Shown piece by piece: positions 35,886-47,220 of a stretch of DNA of 64,000 nt. Every line of letters starts with the position of its first letter. The first letter of the stretch is position 1. The DNA comes from Janthinobacterium rivuli (GTDB lineage Bacteria > Pseudomonadota > Gammaproteobacteria > Burkholderiales > Burkholderiaceae_D), in the NCBI RefSeq assembly GCF_029690045.1, contig NZ_CP121464.1:2046001-2110000 (forward strand), given 5' to 3'. The notes beneath the pieces were generated by a model that had not been told where the DNA came from, searched no databases, and saw only the letters and a program-made list of their open reading frames with translations. Position numbers and translations under genes: made by a program.

Positions 35886-35908
35886 AAGCTGCCATGGGCA
35901 GCTTTTTT
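35886..35908 (+). terminator. Terminator after the SRP RNA
   Basis: AAGCTGCC / GGCAGCTT stem with a 3-nt loop followed by a run of T, 33 nt past the inferred SRP RNA end. The primary transcript is probably trimmed back to the mature RNA. Confidence 0.8.
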
Positions 35909-36093
35909 GCTTTTACGGCCCCGTTTTCTTGCCGACCCGTAGCATTGCCGGGCTTGCCGTGTTTTCCCTGTTTCTACCTGGCCATGTTATACAATTGCTG
36001 CTTTGCCGCGTTTGCCATATTGGAATGGCCCGGCCATGAGGCTTGCGCCCGCCGCGCAGGATCACCCGCAAAATCGCATGGTAAAATCTCAGC

Positions 36094-38400
36094 ATGTCCT
36101 ATCAAGTCCTCGCCCGTAAATACCGCCCCAAGAATTTCGAGACGCTCGTCGGCCAGGAGCACGTCGTGCGCGCGCTCACGCATGCCTTGCACAGCGGCCG
36201 ATTGCATCACGCCTATCTGTTCACGGGCACGCGCGGCGTCGGCAAGACGACCCTGTCGCGCATCCTGGCCAAGTCGCTCAATTGCATCGGCCCCGATGGC
36301 ACGGGCGGCATCACGGCCCAGCCTTGCGGCGTGTGCGAAGCGTGCACGGCGATCGATGCGGGACGCTTTGTCGACTATATAGAGATGGATGCGGCGTCGA
36401 ACCGCGGCGTCGATGAAATGGCGCAGCTGCTCGAGCAAGCCGTGTATGCGCCAAGCAATGCGCGCTTCAAGGTCTATATGATCGATGAGGTGCACATGCT
36501 GACGAACCACGCGTTCAATTCCATGCTGAAAACCCTGGAAGAACCGCCCGAGCACGTCAAGTTCATCCTGGCCACGACGGACCCGCAAAAGATTCCCGTG
36601 ACCGTGCTGTCGCGCTGCCTGCAGTTCAATCTCAAGCAGATGCCGCCCGGCCACATCATCAGCCACCTGGACAATATCCTGGGACAGGAAGGCATCGCCT
36701 TCGAACAGCCGGCCTTGCGTCTGCTGGCCCAGGGCGCCCACGGTTCCATGCGCGACGCGCTGTCCCTGACGGATCAGGCCATCGCGTATGCGGCCGGCGA
36801 AGTGACGCTCGACGCCGTGCAAGGCATGCTGGGTGCGCTCGACCAGTCTTACCTGGTGCGTCTGCTTGACGCGCTGGCGCAGCAGGATGGCGCCGATTTG
36901 CTGGCCGTGGCTGACGAGATGGCTTCGCGCAGCCTGTCCTACAATGGCGCCCTGCAAGACCTGGGCACCTTGCTGCACCGCATTGCGCTGGCGCAAACCG
37001 TGCCCGCCGCCTTGCCGCAGGATTTGCCGGAATACGCGGACATCGTGCGTCTGGCCGCCGCGTTTGACGCGGAAGAAGTGCAGCTGTTTTATCAGATCGC
37101 CGTGCATGGCCGCAATGAACTGGGCCTGGCGCCCGACGAATATGCGGGCTTTACCATGACCTTGCTGCGCATGCTGGCCTTTCGGCCCGGCATAGGCGGC
37201 GCCGATGGCGTGCCGGCGGCAGCACCAACATCGGTACCGGGCAACCGTCCCGCTGCCGTGGCCGCCGCGCGCGCCGCGGCAGGGGCATCCGCACCGGCAG
37301 CCCGCGCCGCCACGAACAGCGTGGCCAGCCACGCGGCCGTGACCCCGCCCGCCGTGGTCGCGGCCGCTGCCGCCAGCATGGCGCGCAGCGAAGCGCCGCC
37401 GCCACGCGCAGCTGCTCCGGCACCGGCACCGGTAGCCGCCCCGGCGCCAGCACCAGTGCCGCCGCCTGCCGCTGCTCCCGCTGCGGCGGCCCCGGCAACC
37501 TCGGGCGCTCCGATCAGTTCCGCCCGCGCCGCCATCAATGCGGCGCTGGAAGCGGCCCGTGCCGCCTCGAAAGGCCGTCCGGGCAGCGCGCCATCGGCGC
37601 CATCGTCGGCGCCCAAGCCAGCCGCACCGGCACCTGCAGCGGAACCTGCCGCCGTTGCGCCAGCTCCGGCTGCACCCGTCCAGGCCGCGCCGCCGCCACC
37701 GCCCGCCGCCGCGAAAGCACCTGCGCCGTGGGACGATGCGCCACCGGTCGCCGTGATGGAGGCTCCCGTGCAGCAGGCGCGTCCCGCCGCACCGCCGCCA
37801 CAGCAGGCGCCCGCCGACGACGACTTGCCGCCGTGGGTCACCGAATTTTCCGACGACAGCGCTTCGGCCGCCGTGTCGGCGCCCGCCGCGCAAAGCAGCG
37901 AGCAGCCGGCCGTCATCATGCCGCAGCGTGCCGCCAAGCAAGCCGCGCCCAGCGGACCGTATGTGATCACGCCCGTGCCGGGCCTGGACTGGGACGGCAA
38001 CTGGCCGGCCGTCGCCGCCGTGCTGCCCCTGCGCGGGATAGCCCAGCAGCTGGCCGTGCAGGCCGAGCTGATCGAATGCCTGCACGACGGCCACAGCACC
38101 ACGTTCCGCCTGCGCGTGCCGATCGACACGTGGCGCAGTCCGGCCAACGTGGAAAAACTGGCGGCCGTGCTGAGCGAGCGTTTCGGCCGCAAGGTCAATG
38201 TCGACACGGAACTGGGCGCCGTCTGGTACACGGCCAGCGCGGAAGCGCAGGCCCACCGCGAGGCGTGCCAGCTGCAAGCGGAAGAAACCATCGCCAGCGA
38301 TCCCTTCGTGCTCGACATGAAGCGTGCATTCGACGCTTTTGTTGTGCCGGGAACGATTACCCCTGCACCGGCCGGCTCCGCCGCGCCGACCCTGCATTGA
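36094..38400 (+). CDS. dnaX: DNA polymerase III subunits gamma/tau DnaX
   Basis: A 768-residue clamp-loader ATPase. Walker A is GTRGVGKTTL (about residues 45-54), the zinc module is CGVCEAC (about 77-83), and Walker B is in YMIDEVHML (about 128-136), followed by ILATTDPQKIPVTVLSRCLQ. A long Ala/Pro-rich linker (about 370-600) joins the C-terminal domain that binds the polymerase. I see no A-rich slippery heptamer like that of E. coli for making gamma, so only the long tau form is supported. The ybaB gene follows by 42 nt. Confidence 0.97.
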   Translation: MSYQVLARKYRPKNFETLVGQEHVVRALTHALHSGRLHHAYLFTGTRGVGKTTLSRILAKSLNCIGPDGTGGITAQPCGVCEACTAIDAGRFVDYIEMDAASNRGVDEMAQLLEQAVYAPSNARFKVYMIDEVHMLTNHAFNSMLKTLEEPPEHVKFILATTDPQKIPVTVLSRCLQFNLKQMPPGHIISHLDNILGQEGIAFEQPALRLLAQGAHGSMRDALSLTDQAIAYAAGEVTLDAVQGMLGALDQSYLVRLLDALAQQDGADLLAVADEMASRSLSYNGALQDLGTLLHRIALAQTVPAALPQDLPEYADIVRLAAAFDAEEVQLFYQIAVHGRNELGLAPDEYAGFTMTLLRMLAFRPGIGGADGVPAAAPTSVPGNRPAAVAAARAAAGASAPAARAATNSVASHAAVTPPAVVAAAAASMARSEAPPPRAAAPAPAPVAAPAPAPVPPPAAAPAAAAPATSGAPISSARAAINAALEAARAASKGRPGSAPSAPSSAPKPAAPAPAAEPAAVAPAPAAPVQAAPPPPPAAAKAPAPWDDAPPVAVMEAPVQQARPAAPPPQQAPADDDLPPWVTEFSDDSASAAVSAPAAQSSEQPAVIMPQRAAKQAAPSGPYVITPVPGLDWDGNWPAVAAVLPLRGIAQQLAVQAELIECLHDGHSTTFRLRVPIDTWRSPANVEKLAAVLSERFGRKVNVDTELGAVWYTASAEAQAHREACQLQAEETIASDPFVLDMKRAFDAFVVPGTITPAPAGSAAPTLH

Positions 38401-38442
38401 TGATTAACAAAACTCACAAACTGAATTGAACGGAGCATTCTC

Positions 38443-38769
38443 ATGATGAAAAATCAACTGGCTGGCCTGATGAAGCAGGCGCAAGCAATGCAAGACAACA
38501 TGAAAAAGGCCCAGGAACAACTGGCGCTGGTGGAAGTGGAAGGCCAGTCCGGCGCCGGCCTGGTGAAAATCGTCATGACGTGCAAGAACGACGTCAAGCG
38601 CGTGTCCATCGACCCGTCGCTGCTGGCCGACGACAAGGACATGCTGGAAGATCTGGTGGCCGCCGCCTTCAACGACGCCGTGCGCAAGGCGGAAGCGACA
38701 TCCGCTGAAAAAATGGCAGGCTTGACTGGCGGCATGAACTTGCCAGCCGGCTTCAAAATGCCATTCTGA
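38443..38769 (+). CDS. ybaB: YbaB/EbfC nucleoid-associated protein
   Basis: A 108-residue DNA-binding protein of the YbaB/EbfC family, with [22 protein letters not shown] at the N-terminus (helical), [20 protein letters not shown] in the strand region and [22 protein letters not shown] ribosome-binding site precedes the ATG. The order dnaX-ybaB-recR is conserved across bacteria and suggests a link to DNA repair or replication. Confidence 0.97.
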   Translation: MMKNQLAGLMKQAQAMQDNMKKAQEQLALVEVEGQSGAGLVKIVMTCKNDVKRVSIDPSLLADDKDMLEDLVAAAFNDAVRKAEATSAEKMAGLTGGMNLPAGFKMPF

Positions 38770-38816
38770 TGCACTACCGCATGCGCTCGATCTGTGGCAC
38801 GGGGCAAGGTTGATCC

Positions 38817-39407
38817 ATGTCCAAGTCGCTTGAATTCTTGACCGAGGCGCTGCGGCGCCTGCCCGGCGTCGGCCCCAAGTCGGCGCAGCGGATGGCTTTT
38901 CATTTGTTGCAGCACGATAGGGAAGGCGCGGCCATGCTGTCGCGCGCCCTGTTCCAGGCCGTCGATGCCGTGCATCACTGCGGCCTGTGCAATACCTTTA
39001 CCGAACACGAAGTGTGCGAGACCTGTCTCGACGAAGAGCGCGACAAGCGCTTGCTGTGCGTGGTGGAAACGCCCGCCGACCAGCTGATGATCGAGCAGAC
39101 GCTCACCTACAAGGGCCTGTATTTCGTCCTCATGGGGCGACTCTCTCCACTGGACGGCATCGGCCCGAAAGATATTCACCTCGAAAAATTACTGAACCGC
39201 GCCAACGATGGCGTGGTCGGCGAAGTGGTGCTGGCCACCAACTTCACGAATGAAGGCGAAGCGACGGCCCATTACATCAGCGAAATGCTGAAGGCACGCG
39301 GCTTGCGCGTGAGCCGCCTGGCCCGCGGCGTGCCCGTGGGCGGCGAACTGGAATACGTCGACGCGGGCACGATTGCCCGTGCGATGCTCGACCGCAGGGC
39401 AACCTGA
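38817..39407 (+). CDS. recR: Recombination mediator RecR
   Basis: A 196-residue protein of the RecFOR pathway. The helix-hairpin-helix [20 protein letters not shown] lies at the N-terminus, the zinc finger is [16 protein letters not shown], and a Toprim domain follows ([13 protein letters not shown] and [13 protein letters not shown]). It helps load RecA on gapped DNA with RecO. Length and order are normal. Confidence 0.98.
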   Translation: MSKSLEFLTEALRRLPGVGPKSAQRMAFHLLQHDREGAAMLSRALFQAVDAVHHCGLCNTFTEHEVCETCLDEERDKRLLCVVETPADQLMIEQTLTYKGLYFVLMGRLSPLDGIGPKDIHLEKLLNRANDGVVGEVVLATNFTNEGEATAHYISEMLKARGLRVSRLARGVPVGGELEYVDAGTIARAMLDRRAT

Positions 39408-39417
39408 ACTGATCTCT

Positions 39418-40638
39418 ATGACTGAACCCTCCGCGAATACTGGTCCTTTAAAAGGTATCAAAGTCCTTGAACTGGGCACCCTGATCGCGGGGCCTTTCTG
39501 CGCCCGCATGCTGGCCGAATTCGGCGCCGACGTGATCAAGATCGAAGCGCCCGATGGCGGCGACCCCATCCGTACCTGGCGGGTGCTGAAGGATGGCACC
39601 TCGCTATGGTGGTCGGTGCAGGCGCGCAACAAGAAAAGCGTCACCCTGAACCTGAAGTCGCCCGAAGGCCGTGCCATCGCTCGCCAGCTGGCCCTGGAAG
39701 CGGACATCATCATCGAGAACTACCGCCCCGGCGTGCTGGAAAAGTGGGATCTCGGCTATGAACAGCTCAAGCAGATCAAACCGTCCCTGATCATGGTGCG
39801 CCTGTCCGGCTTTGGCCAGACGGGGCCGATGAAGGACTTGCCCGGTTTCGGCGCCATCGGCGAATCGATGGGCGGCTTGCGCTATGTCTCCGGCTTTGCC
39901 GACCGTCCGCCCGTGCGCGTCGGCGTATCGATTGGCGATTCCGTGGCGGCCCTGCACGGCGTGATCGGCGCCATGATGGCCTTGCGCCACCGCGACGTGA
40001 CGGGTGGGCGCGAGCACGGGGAAGGGCAGATGGTCGACGTGGCCCTGTATGAATCCGTGTTCAATCTGATGGAGTCGCTGGTGCCCGAATACGACCAGGC
40101 GGGCGTGGTGCGAGAGCGCACGGGCGGCTCGCTGCCCGGCATCGTGCCATCGAATACCTACACGACGGGCGACGGCGAAAACATCGTGATTGCCGGCAAC
40201 GGCGACGCCATCTTCAAGCGATTGATGCTGGCCATGGGCCGCATCGACATGGCGGGTGACCCGCAACTGGCGCGCAACGACGGCCGGGTGGCGCGCACGC
40301 AGGAAATCGACGACGCCATCGGCGCCTGGTGCGCCACGCACACCATCGATAGCGCGCTGGCCGTGCTGAAAGCGGCCGACGTGCCGTCCGGCAAAATCTA
40401 CTCCGTGCGCGACATGATGAGCGACCCGCAATTCCTTGCCCGCGAGATGTTCGAACAGCACCAGTTCCCCGACGGCACGCCCGTCAAATTGCCCGCCATC
40501 AGCCCGAAACTGTCCGCCACGCCGGGCAAGACCCAGTGGCTGGGGCCGACCCTGGGCCAGCACAACGACGAGGTGCTGGCGTCGCTGGGCTATGACGCTG
40601 CCGCCATTGCGCGGCTCAAGGCGGATGGGGTGGTGTAA
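39418..40638 (+). CDS. CoA transferase, CaiB/BaiF family (family III)
   Basis: A 406-residue class III CoA transferase. The N-terminal LKGIKVLELGTLIAGPFCARML and EFGADVIKIEAPDGGDPIR are family hallmarks, and the catalytic Asp is in GEGQMVDVALYESVFN. GFGQTGPMKDLPGFGAIGE is also typical. It moves CoA between carboxylic acids; the acid is unknown, and no dedicated pathway genes adjoin. The ATG at 39418 is 10 nt after recR; the frame is open further up within recR. A perfect hairpin palindrome follows the stop. Confidence 0.93.
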   Translation: MTEPSANTGPLKGIKVLELGTLIAGPFCARMLAEFGADVIKIEAPDGGDPIRTWRVLKDGTSLWWSVQARNKKSVTLNLKSPEGRAIARQLALEADIIIENYRPGVLEKWDLGYEQLKQIKPSLIMVRLSGFGQTGPMKDLPGFGAIGESMGGLRYVSGFADRPPVRVGVSIGDSVAALHGVIGAMMALRHRDVTGGREHGEGQMVDVALYESVFNLMESLVPEYDQAGVVRERTGGSLPGIVPSNTYTTGDGENIVIAGNGDAIFKRLMLAMGRIDMAGDPQLARNDGRVARTQEIDDAIGAWCATHTIDSALAVLKAADVPSGKIYSVRDMMSDPQFLAREMFEQHQFPDGTPVKLPAISPKLSATPGKTQWLGPTLGQHNDEVLASLGYDAAAIARLKADGVV

Positions 40639-40644
40639 TTTTTC

Positions 40645-40671
40645 GGGGTCAGACCCGTCGGGTCTGACCCC
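40645..40671. repeat. GGGGTCAGACCC palindromic repeat, copy B (hairpin)
   Basis: GGGGTCAGACCC (40645-40656) and GGGTCTGACCCC (40660-40671) form a perfect 12-bp stem with a GTC loop, 6 bp after the CoA transferase stop, followed by AGCTTTTA. It could end that transcript. Confidence 0.9.
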
Positions 40672-40709
40672 AGCTTTTATTTCTGGGTTCAATTAATTTC
40701 GGAATCAAC

Positions 40710-41852
40710 ATGCCTCAACCGTTCCACCGCCTGCGCACCGCGCTTGCCCTGGCGTCTGCCGCCATCCTTCTTTCCGCCTGTGCCAGCTTCCCCCAAGACG
40801 CGCCGGTCACGGGCCTGCGTCTGATCGGCGAACAGCGCATCGCGCTCAAATACGCGTTCGAGGGCACTTCGGTGGGCGGCCTGTCCGGCATCGATTACGA
40901 TGCGGCCAACAACAGCTGGGTGATGGAAAGCGATGACCGCTCGGCAATCAATCCGGCCCGTTTCTACCGCGCCGTGCTGCACTACGACAGCAAGGCGTTT
41001 ACGGGCGTGACCTTGAACAGCGTGCATTTCTTCACGCAACCCGACGGCAGCCGCTATCCGAACCTGGCGCATGCAAAATTGGAGCAGGGCGACCAGGTGG
41101 CCGACATCGAAACCATCCGCGTCGATCCGCAGGACGGCAGCCTGTGGTACGGCAGCGAAGGCAACCGCAAGGTGGGCTTGCACCCGTTCGTGCGCCATGC
41201 CGATAGCGGCGGCCACTACCTGAGCACCTTGCCCACGCCCCCCATGTTCAAGGTCTCGCAGGAAGCAACGGGATCGCGCAACAACATGAGTTTTGAGGCG
41301 CTGTCGTTCTCGTCGGATGGCAAGAGCTTGTGGCTGGGCATGGAAGCGGCGCTGTACCAGGATGGCCCGCTGGCCACGCCCGATAACGGCTCCGTCGTGC
41401 GCATCACGCGCCTGGATCGCGCCGGCACCGTGCTGGGCCAGTATGCATATCCGATTGAACCAGTGGCATCGCGGCCGGCGCCGGGCAAGGAAGCGGACAA
41501 TGGCGTGTCGGAAATCCTTGCCGTCAACGATCACCAGTTGCTGGTGGTGGAGCGGGCTGGCGTGGAACATGCGGACGGCGTGTATACGAACCACGTGCGC
41601 GTGTATGCAATGGACACGGATGGCGCCACCGACATTCAGACCATCCCCGCCCTGGCGGGCGCGGCCTACGTGCCGGCGCGCAAGCGATTGTTGCTGGACC
41701 TGGAAAAGACCGGCCTGGCCAGAATCGACAACATAGAAGGCATCAGCTGGGGGCCGCGCCTGGAAAATGGCCGCCGCAGCCTGGTAATGATTTCCGACGA
41801 CAATTTCAACGCCCAGCAAGTCACGCAAATCCTTGCCTTCGAAGTGCTCTAG
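40710..41852 (+). CDS. Esterase-like phytase-family lipoprotein
   Basis: A 380-residue exported protein. The lipobox LLSAC (residues 20-24) marks it as a lipoprotein. The rest matches the 'esterase-like activity of phytase' domain: [49 protein letters not shown], and [22 protein letters not shown], a beta-propeller with acidic metal-binding positions. It may hydrolyse phosphate esters in the periplasm. Its last 32 bp overlap the end of the convergent GGDEF-EAL gene. Confidence 0.85.
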   Translation: MPQPFHRLRTALALASAAILLSACASFPQDAPVTGLRLIGEQRIALKYAFEGTSVGGLSGIDYDAANNSWVMESDDRSAINPARFYRAVLHYDSKAFTGVTLNSVHFFTQPDGSRYPNLAHAKLEQGDQVADIETIRVDPQDGSLWYGSEGNRKVGLHPFVRHADSGGHYLSTLPTPPMFKVSQEATGSRNNMSFEALSFSSDGKSLWLGMEAALYQDGPLATPDNGSVVRITRLDRAGTVLGQYAYPIEPVASRPAPGKEADNGVSEILAVNDHQLLVVERAGVEHADGVYTNHVRVYAMDTDGATDIQTIPALAGAAYVPARKRLLLDLEKTGLARIDNIEGISWGPRLENGRRSLVMISDDNFNAQQVTQILAFEVL

Positions 41853-43980
41853 TTTCCAGGCTGGCCAGCTGGCCCCTCTGCCTGGCCAGCATGGCCGTGA
41901 TCGTGTCGTGCGGCGACGGGTGGCCCAGAAAGTATCCCTGCGCCATGTCGCAGCCGTATTCTTCCAGCATCAGCAGTTGCTCGTCCGTCTCCACGCCTTC
42001 GGCCACCACCACCATTTTCAAGCCATGCGCCATGGCGATGATGGCGCGCGTGATGGCCGCGTTTTCCGTATCCTGCGGCAAGCCGGCGATAAAACTCTTG
42101 TCGATCTTCAATGCCCGCACGTCGAAGCGTTTCAAATAATTCATTGAAGAATATCCTGTGCCGAAGTCGTCGATGGAGAGATATACGCCGATGCCGCGCA
42201 ATTGCTCCAGGGTCACCATGGTGGCGCGCGCATCGTCCATCAAGGTCCCTTCCGTCAATTCCAGTTCCAGCAGGCGCGCGTCGAGGCCCGTGTCGGCCAG
42301 GGCCGAGAGCACGATCTGCATCAGGTTTTCATCCTTGAATTGCTTGGCTGACAGATTGACGGCCATGCGGATGGCGCGCCCGCCATCGTTCTGCCACGCC
42401 TTGGCCTGGTTGCACGCCGTGCGCAGCACCCATTCGCCGATGGGCACGATCAAGCCCGTTTCCTCGGCCAGCGGGATGAATTCCGTGGGCGAGATGATGC
42501 CCCGTTCGGGATGGCGCCAGCGGATCAGCGCTTCCACGCCGACGATCTGCGTGCTGGGCACGTCGATCTGCGGCTGGTACAGCAGGTACAGCTCGTTGTT
42601 CTGCAAGGCTTTCCTCAAGCCCACTTCCATCTTGACGTGGCTCATGATTTCCATCGTCAGCGAAGAACTATAGAGCTTGGCGTTGTTCTTGCCGCAGTTC
42701 TTCGCGTGGTACATCGCCGTGTCCGCATATTTGAGCAGCGAGTTGCAGTCCTCGCCATCTTCCGGATACAGCGAAATGCCGATACTGGCCGTGACGAAAA
42801 TCTCGTGCCCCTCGATCATGAAGGGCCGGCGCATGGCTTCCTTGACGCGATGCGCCACGTTCAGCGCGTCTTCCACGCGCTCCAGGTCGGGTATCAGGAT
42901 CGTGAATTCGTCGCCGCCCAGGCGCGCCAGGTTGCTGCCGCCGAAGACGGCTTCAAACTCGTGTTCGGCGCGCAGCACCAGGTCGCTGGGGCGGATGGTT
43001 TCGCGCAGGCGCTCGGACACCACCTTGAGCAAATGGTCGCCCACGTCGTGGCCCAGGGTGTCGTTGATGCGCTTGAAGGCGTCGAGGTCCATGAACAGCA
43101 CGGCGAATTTTTTGTCGTATTCTTTCGAGCGCAGCAGCTCGCGCTCCAGCGTTTCCAGGAACGCTTGCCGGTTGGGGATGCCCGTCAGGCTGTCGCAATA
43201 GGCCAGGCGGCGGATCTGCTCTTCCGTGCGCTTGCGTTCGCTGATGTCGCGCACCAGGCCCAGGACTTCATTGGCCCCCGTCGCCACCAGGCGCGCCTCG
43301 AAATGGCGCGTGCTGTCTTCGTGCGTGAGCGTGTAGTCGACCGAGCCGATATGCTGCGTGGCCAGCACGGCGTGCGCCTGGTCGAGCAGGCGCGCGGCGA
43401 TTTCGGGCGGCAGCACGTCGCGGATATGGCTGCCCACGCAGTCGGTGATGGAAAAGCCGGCGCTGGCGTCGTGGCCCTGTTCGTAGTCGAGATAAAAGCC
43501 TTCGCGGTTCAGGCGAAAAAAGGTGTCGGGGATGGCGGCCAGCACGGCGCGGTTGTGCGCGTCGGCGATGCGCAGGCGGGCGATGGCGTCGCTGGCGCGC
43601 AGCACGTACAGCACGCGGTGCCCGAGGATGGGCCAGTTGATGGGCTTGGAAATGAAGTCGGTGGCGCCCACCTCGTAGGCGCGTGTGACGGCTTCGAGTT
43701 CGTCGCCGCCCGTCACCATGATGATGGGCACCGTGCCGCCCACTTCCTGGTGGCGGATTTCGCGGCACACGGCAAAGCCGTCCATGGCCGGCATGTCGAC
43801 GTCGAGCATGACCAGGTCCGGGCCGCTGTGCTTGTAGCTGGCCAGCGCCTGCACGCCGTCTTCGGCCTCGATCACGTCCAGGCCCACCTGCGTGAGCATC
43901 TGCCGCATCAGCAGGCGCATCACGGGATCGTCGTCGGCCACCAGCACCAGGCCGCGGGGAGGGGAGAGGGGCGCTGTCAT
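41821..43980 (-). CDS. Response regulator with REC-PAS-GGDEF-EAL domains (c-di-GMP turnover)
   Basis: A 719-residue protein. The receiver domain (about 10-130) has VADDDP, the phospho-Asp in [14 protein letters not shown] and the Lys in FISKPI. A PAS-like region (about 150-270) precedes the GGDEF domain (about 280-450), whose active site RLGGDEF is intact. The EAL domain (about 465-710) keeps [10 protein letters not shown] and [14 protein letters not shown]. Both making and breaking c-di-GMP are possible. It lies 1 nt after the hybrid kinase gene, which likely phosphorylates it. Confidence 0.95.
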   Translation of the reverse strand: MTAPLSPPRGLVLVADDDPVMRLLMRQMLTQVGLDVIEAEDGVQALASYKHSGPDLVMLDVDMPAMDGFAVCREIRHQEVGGTVPIIMVTGGDELEAVTRAYEVGATDFISKPINWPILGHRVLYVLRASDAIARLRIADAHNRAVLAAIPDTFFRLNREGFYLDYEQGHDASAGFSITDCVGSHIRDVLPPEIAARLLDQAHAVLATQHIGSVDYTLTHEDSTRHFEARLVATGANEVLGLVRDISERKRTEEQIRRLAYCDSLTGIPNRQAFLETLERELLRSKEYDKKFAVLFMDLDAFKRINDTLGHDVGDHLLKVVSERLRETIRPSDLVLRAEHEFEAVFGGSNLARLGGDEFTILIPDLERVEDALNVAHRVKEAMRRPFMIEGHEIFVTASIGISLYPEDGEDCNSLLKYADTAMYHAKNCGKNNAKLYSSSLTMEIMSHVKMEVGLRKALQNNELYLLYQPQIDVPSTQIVGVEALIRWRHPERGIISPTEFIPLAEETGLIVPIGEWVLRTACNQAKAWQNDGGRAIRMAVNLSAKQFKDENLMQIVLSALADTGLDARLLELELTEGTLMDDARATMVTLEQLRGIGVYLSIDDFGTGYSSMNYLKRFDVRALKIDKSFIAGLPQDTENAAITRAIIAMAHGLKMVVVAEGVETDEQLLMLEEYGCDMAQGYFLGHPSPHDTITAMLARQRGQLASLETRALRRQGFA

Positions 43981-43981
43981 G

Positions 43982-46828
43982 TCAGTGTTCCTTCACGAGG
44001 ATGGCGTTCAGCGATTCGCGTACGGCCAGGAAGGTTTGCTGCATCTGCAGCAGCAGGGGAGCCGCGCCCTCGGTGCTGCCGGCGCGGCCCAGTTTTTCCA
44101 TCTCCTTGCACAGCTGCGCCAGGCCGTCGGCGCCCACGTTGGCGCTGCTTGACTTCAGGCTGTGCGCCACCTTGCGCAGCGCTTCCGCATCGGCGCCGGC
44201 AACCGCTGCGCGCATGGCGCTCAACTGGCGCGGGGTCTCGCCGACGAAGGCCTGGATGACCCGTTCGAGCAGCGCATCGCCATCCGTGCCGGACAGGGCG
44301 CGGATGTTTTCCAGCGCTTGCCGGTTCAGCGGCTGGCCGGCTGGCGTTGGCTGCGGCGCGGGAGGCGTCTCTGGCGGCGTTTGTTGCTCTGGCACTTCGC
44401 TGTGGTGCACGGTGGCCGCGCGCGGCAGGGTGATCCAGCGCGCGATCGTGTGGCCCAGGTCCTGCTGCGTGAACGGTTTGCTCAGGTAATCGTCCATGCC
44501 GGCCGCCAGGCACGCTTCGCGGTCGCCCTGCAGCGCATTGGCCGTGATGGCGACGATGGGCAGCACGCGCGCGTGGCCGCAGTGCTGTTCGTGGCGGCGG
44601 ATTTCCGCCGTGGCGGCAAAGCCATCCATCACGGGCATCTGGCAATCCATCAGGATCAGATCGAAATCCTCGGCCTGCGCCGCCTGCAAGGCTTCTTCGC
44701 CGTTGCGCGCGCAGACGACATCGAGGCCCAGGCTGTCGAGCATGGCCAGCGCCACTTCCACGTTGACCGGATTGTCCTCGGCCAGCAGCACGCGGCGGCG
44801 CTGGCGCCGGCCCACCTGACGGGGGGCGTGCGGCGGATGGATGCGCATGCCCTCGCTGACGCGCGGCGGCGTGACGATGCAGTCGAACAGGTCGCATTCG
44901 CGGGCCGGCTTGATCAGCTGGTAGGCCACGCCCGCCTCGCGCCGCTGCACCGGGTCGGCCGCCGCCTGTTCCGTGCTCAGCAGCAGCAGCCTGAGGTCGG
45001 CCAGCAGCGGGTCGCTCTTGATGTTGGCGGCCAGGGCCAGGCCGCTGGTGCGCGGCAACTCCATGTCGAGCAGGGCCACGGCATACGGCGTGCCCGCCTG
45101 GGCGGCCGCGCGCAGCTTGCCCAGGCAGTCGCTGGCCGTGCCGGCGCTGTCGCTGACGATGTGCCAGCTGGCCAGTTGCCGCTCCAGCACGGCGCGCGTG
45201 GCGGGTGTGTGGTCGACGATCAAGGCGCGTAACCCTCGCGTGGTTTTCAGGTTGAAGGACGGGTCATCGCTGTCGACCCGCCGCTTATCGAAATTTACTT
45301 CGAACCAGAAGATCGACCCTTGCGTTAAAGCATTATCAACGCCGATAGTGCCACCCATCAGCTCCACCAGCTGTTTCGAGATCGTCAGTCCCAGGCCCGT
45401 GCCGCCGTGCTTGCGCGTGGTCGAACCGTCCGCCTGCGAAAACGATTCAAAGATGCGCGTCTGCGCTTCGCTCGACACGCCGATGCCCGTGTCGTGCACC
45501 TCGAAACGCAAGCCCACGCTGGGCGCGTCTTCGCTGCAGACGGTCACTTTCACGGTGACCTTGCCCGTTTCCGTGAACTTGATGGCATTGCCCAGCAGGT
45601 TGACGATGATCTGGCGCAAGCGGTTCGGGTCGCCGCAAATGGCGATGGGAATGTCAAACGCGATGTCGAATTCCAGGCTGATGTTTTTCGCTTCCGCCTG
45701 TGGCGCGAACACGTGTTCTATGTCGTCGAGCAATTCGCGGAAATTGAAGCGGATGTATTCCACGCTCAGCTTGCCCGCCTCGATCTTGGAAAAGTCGAGG
45801 ATGTCGTTGATGATCACCAGCAAATTCTGTCCCGAACGCTGCACCATGCTCGTGTAGTGGCGCTGCTGCGGCGTCAGTTGGCTGGCCAGCAGCAGCTCCG
45901 TCATGCCCAGCACGCCATTCATCGGCGTGCGGATTTCATGGCTCATGGTGGCAAGAAACGCGCTCTTCGCCTGGCTGGCCGCCTCGGCCGCGTCCTTGGC
46001 CTTTTCCAGCTGCGCCGTGCGCACGCCCACCTGGCGCTCGAGCTGGTCGCGGTAATTGGCCAGGGTGCTGTCGCGGCTGTCGATCTGCGCCAGCATGTCG
46101 TTGAAACTGTCGATCAGCACGCCCAGCTCGTCGCTGCGCTGGTGCGCGATGCGGTGGCTGTAGGTCTGGCTGCTCGACACTTTTTGCGCCGTGTCGATCA
46201 GCTTGGTGATCGGTTCGGCGATCACGCTTTTGAAGCGCCGCGCCAGGAAGACGGCGATCAGGAAGGACAGCACGGTGGCGCCGCCGATGGCGCCCACGTG
46301 GCGGCCGATGTCGCGCCACATGTGGTTCAGGTCCGCCTCGATCAGCACGGCGCCGATGATTTGTTGCGGCTCGCCTGGCCGGTAGACGGGACGGTACAAG
46401 CGCATGGCCGGCGCCAGGGTCGTGCCCGAGCCTTGCGTGACGGGCTGCACGGCCATGTCGGCCAGCAAGGCAGGGTCCATGTCTTCCGGCGCCGCCAGGC
46501 GTTCCGCGTGCTGCGACGCGCGGTACAGGGCGAACAAACGCCCGCCCTTGTCGAACAGGGCCGCCTGGGCCACCTCGTCGCGCGCGGCCAGCGCGGCCAG
46601 CACCTGTTCCGCCTGCGCCTGCGCCGATTTTCCTGCCAGCAATGGCGCCGCGCTGGCCGCGCCGATCACGCTCGCCAGCGACAGCAGCTGCTTGCCTTCA
46701 TCGCTCTTGTGGCTGAGCACGGACGTCAGCGCAAACGCCACGAACACCAGCAGCAGCGCGCAGCCCGACGACAGTACCGAAATAATGGTCAGCTTCTGGC
46801 TGATGCTGGAGCGTTGGAAATTGAACAT
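43982..46828 (-). CDS. BarA-like hybrid histidine kinase (HAMP-HisKA-HATPase-REC-REC-Hpt)
   Basis: A 948-residue tripartite sensor kinase. Membrane helices at about 12-36 and 178-197 enclose a periplasmic sensor; a HAMP linker follows. The H box [15 protein letters not shown] has His297. The ATPase domain carries [17 protein letters not shown] and [19 protein letters not shown]. Two receivers follow ([24 protein letters not shown]), then an Hpt domain with the phosphate-accepting His in [14 protein letters not shown]. Domain order recalls BarA/GacS. It is cotranscribed with the c-di-GMP protein downstream. Confidence 0.95.
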   Translation of the reverse strand: MFNFQRSSISQKLTIISVLSSGCALLLVFVAFALTSVLSHKSDEGKQLLSLASVIGAASAAPLLAGKSAQAQAEQVLAALAARDEVAQAALFDKGGRLFALYRASQHAERLAAPEDMDPALLADMAVQPVTQGSGTTLAPAMRLYRPVYRPGEPQQIIGAVLIEADLNHMWRDIGRHVGAIGGATVLSFLIAVFLARRFKSVIAEPITKLIDTAQKVSSSQTYSHRIAHQRSDELGVLIDSFNDMLAQIDSRDSTLANYRDQLERQVGVRTAQLEKAKDAAEAASQAKSAFLATMSHEIRTPMNGVLGMTELLLASQLTPQQRHYTSMVQRSGQNLLVIINDILDFSKIEAGKLSVEYIRFNFRELLDDIEHVFAPQAEAKNISLEFDIAFDIPIAICGDPNRLRQIIVNLLGNAIKFTETGKVTVKVTVCSEDAPSVGLRFEVHDTGIGVSSEAQTRIFESFSQADGSTTRKHGGTGLGLTISKQLVELMGGTIGVDNALTQGSIFWFEVNFDKRRVDSDDPSFNLKTTRGLRALIVDHTPATRAVLERQLASWHIVSDSAGTASDCLGKLRAAAQAGTPYAVALLDMELPRTSGLALAANIKSDPLLADLRLLLLSTEQAAADPVQRREAGVAYQLIKPARECDLFDCIVTPPRVSEGMRIHPPHAPRQVGRRQRRRVLLAEDNPVNVEVALAMLDSLGLDVVCARNGEEALQAAQAEDFDLILMDCQMPVMDGFAATAEIRRHEQHCGHARVLPIVAITANALQGDREACLAAGMDDYLSKPFTQQDLGHTIARWITLPRAATVHHSEVPEQQTPPETPPAPQPTPAGQPLNRQALENIRALSGTDGDALLERVIQAFVGETPRQLSAMRAAVAGADAEALRKVAHSLKSSSANVGADGLAQLCKEMEKLGRAGSTEGAAPLLLQMQQTFLAVRESLNAILVKEH

Positions 46829-46980
46829 GAATTCGCTGCTTCCCCGGTCGCCCGTTGACTTTTATTTAATTCCTATTGGAAAAATATAGACGCGAAGACA
46901 CACCCTGATATTGATGTGGGTCTAAGGGAGGAGAGGGGAGGGGAACTTACTGAAGATGAAACAACGAGGGCGCAACAATG

Positions 46981-47006
46981 GGGGCAGACCCGGCGGATCT
47001 GACCCC
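46981..47006. repeat. GGGTCAGACCC-type palindrome, copy C (imperfect)
   Basis: GGGGCAGACCCG and CGGATCTGACCCC form a degenerate version of the palindromes at 35642 and 40645. It lies 10 bp beyond the end of the leftward ybdD gene, again at a 3' end. Confidence 0.7.
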
Positions 47007-47016
47007 AGCACTTATA

Positions 47017-47220
47017 TTAGCAACACCCTCCGCGTTTTCCCGCGCCACCATAGCGCGCTTCCTGCCGTTCGCGGAAAAACTCTTCATACGTCATCATCGG
47101 CTCGCCGGGATGGGTCACTTCCCGGTGCGCCACATAGGTGTCGTACTCGGGCAAGCCGCACATGAGCCGCATGCTTTGCCCCAGATACCGTCCAGCCTTG
47201 ATGATTTCGTCGATCATCAT
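47017..47220 (-). CDS. ybdD: YbdD/YjiX family protein (DUF466)
   Basis: A 67-residue protein. The pattern LGQSMRLMCGLPEYDTYVAH and HPGEPMMTYEEFFRERQEARY, ending in GGCC, is the YbdD/YjiX family, nearly always found next to CstA-type transporters. It overlaps the cstA stop by 4 nt (ATGA). The function is undefined but probably supports the transporter. Confidence 0.95.
   Translation of the reverse strand: MMIDEIIKAGRYLGQSMRLMCGLPEYDTYVAHREVTHPGEPMMTYEEFFRERQEARYGGAGKRGGCC

Noticed and set aside
35974..38397. 807-codon open frame antisense to dnaX
   Set aside because: Gly/Arg-rich low-complexity read of the Ala/Pro-rich DnaX linker; DnaX itself is certain on the other strand.
36094..38400. 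Programmed frameshift in dnaX to make gamma
   Set aside because: No A-rich slippery heptamer with a following hairpin was seen at the expected point.
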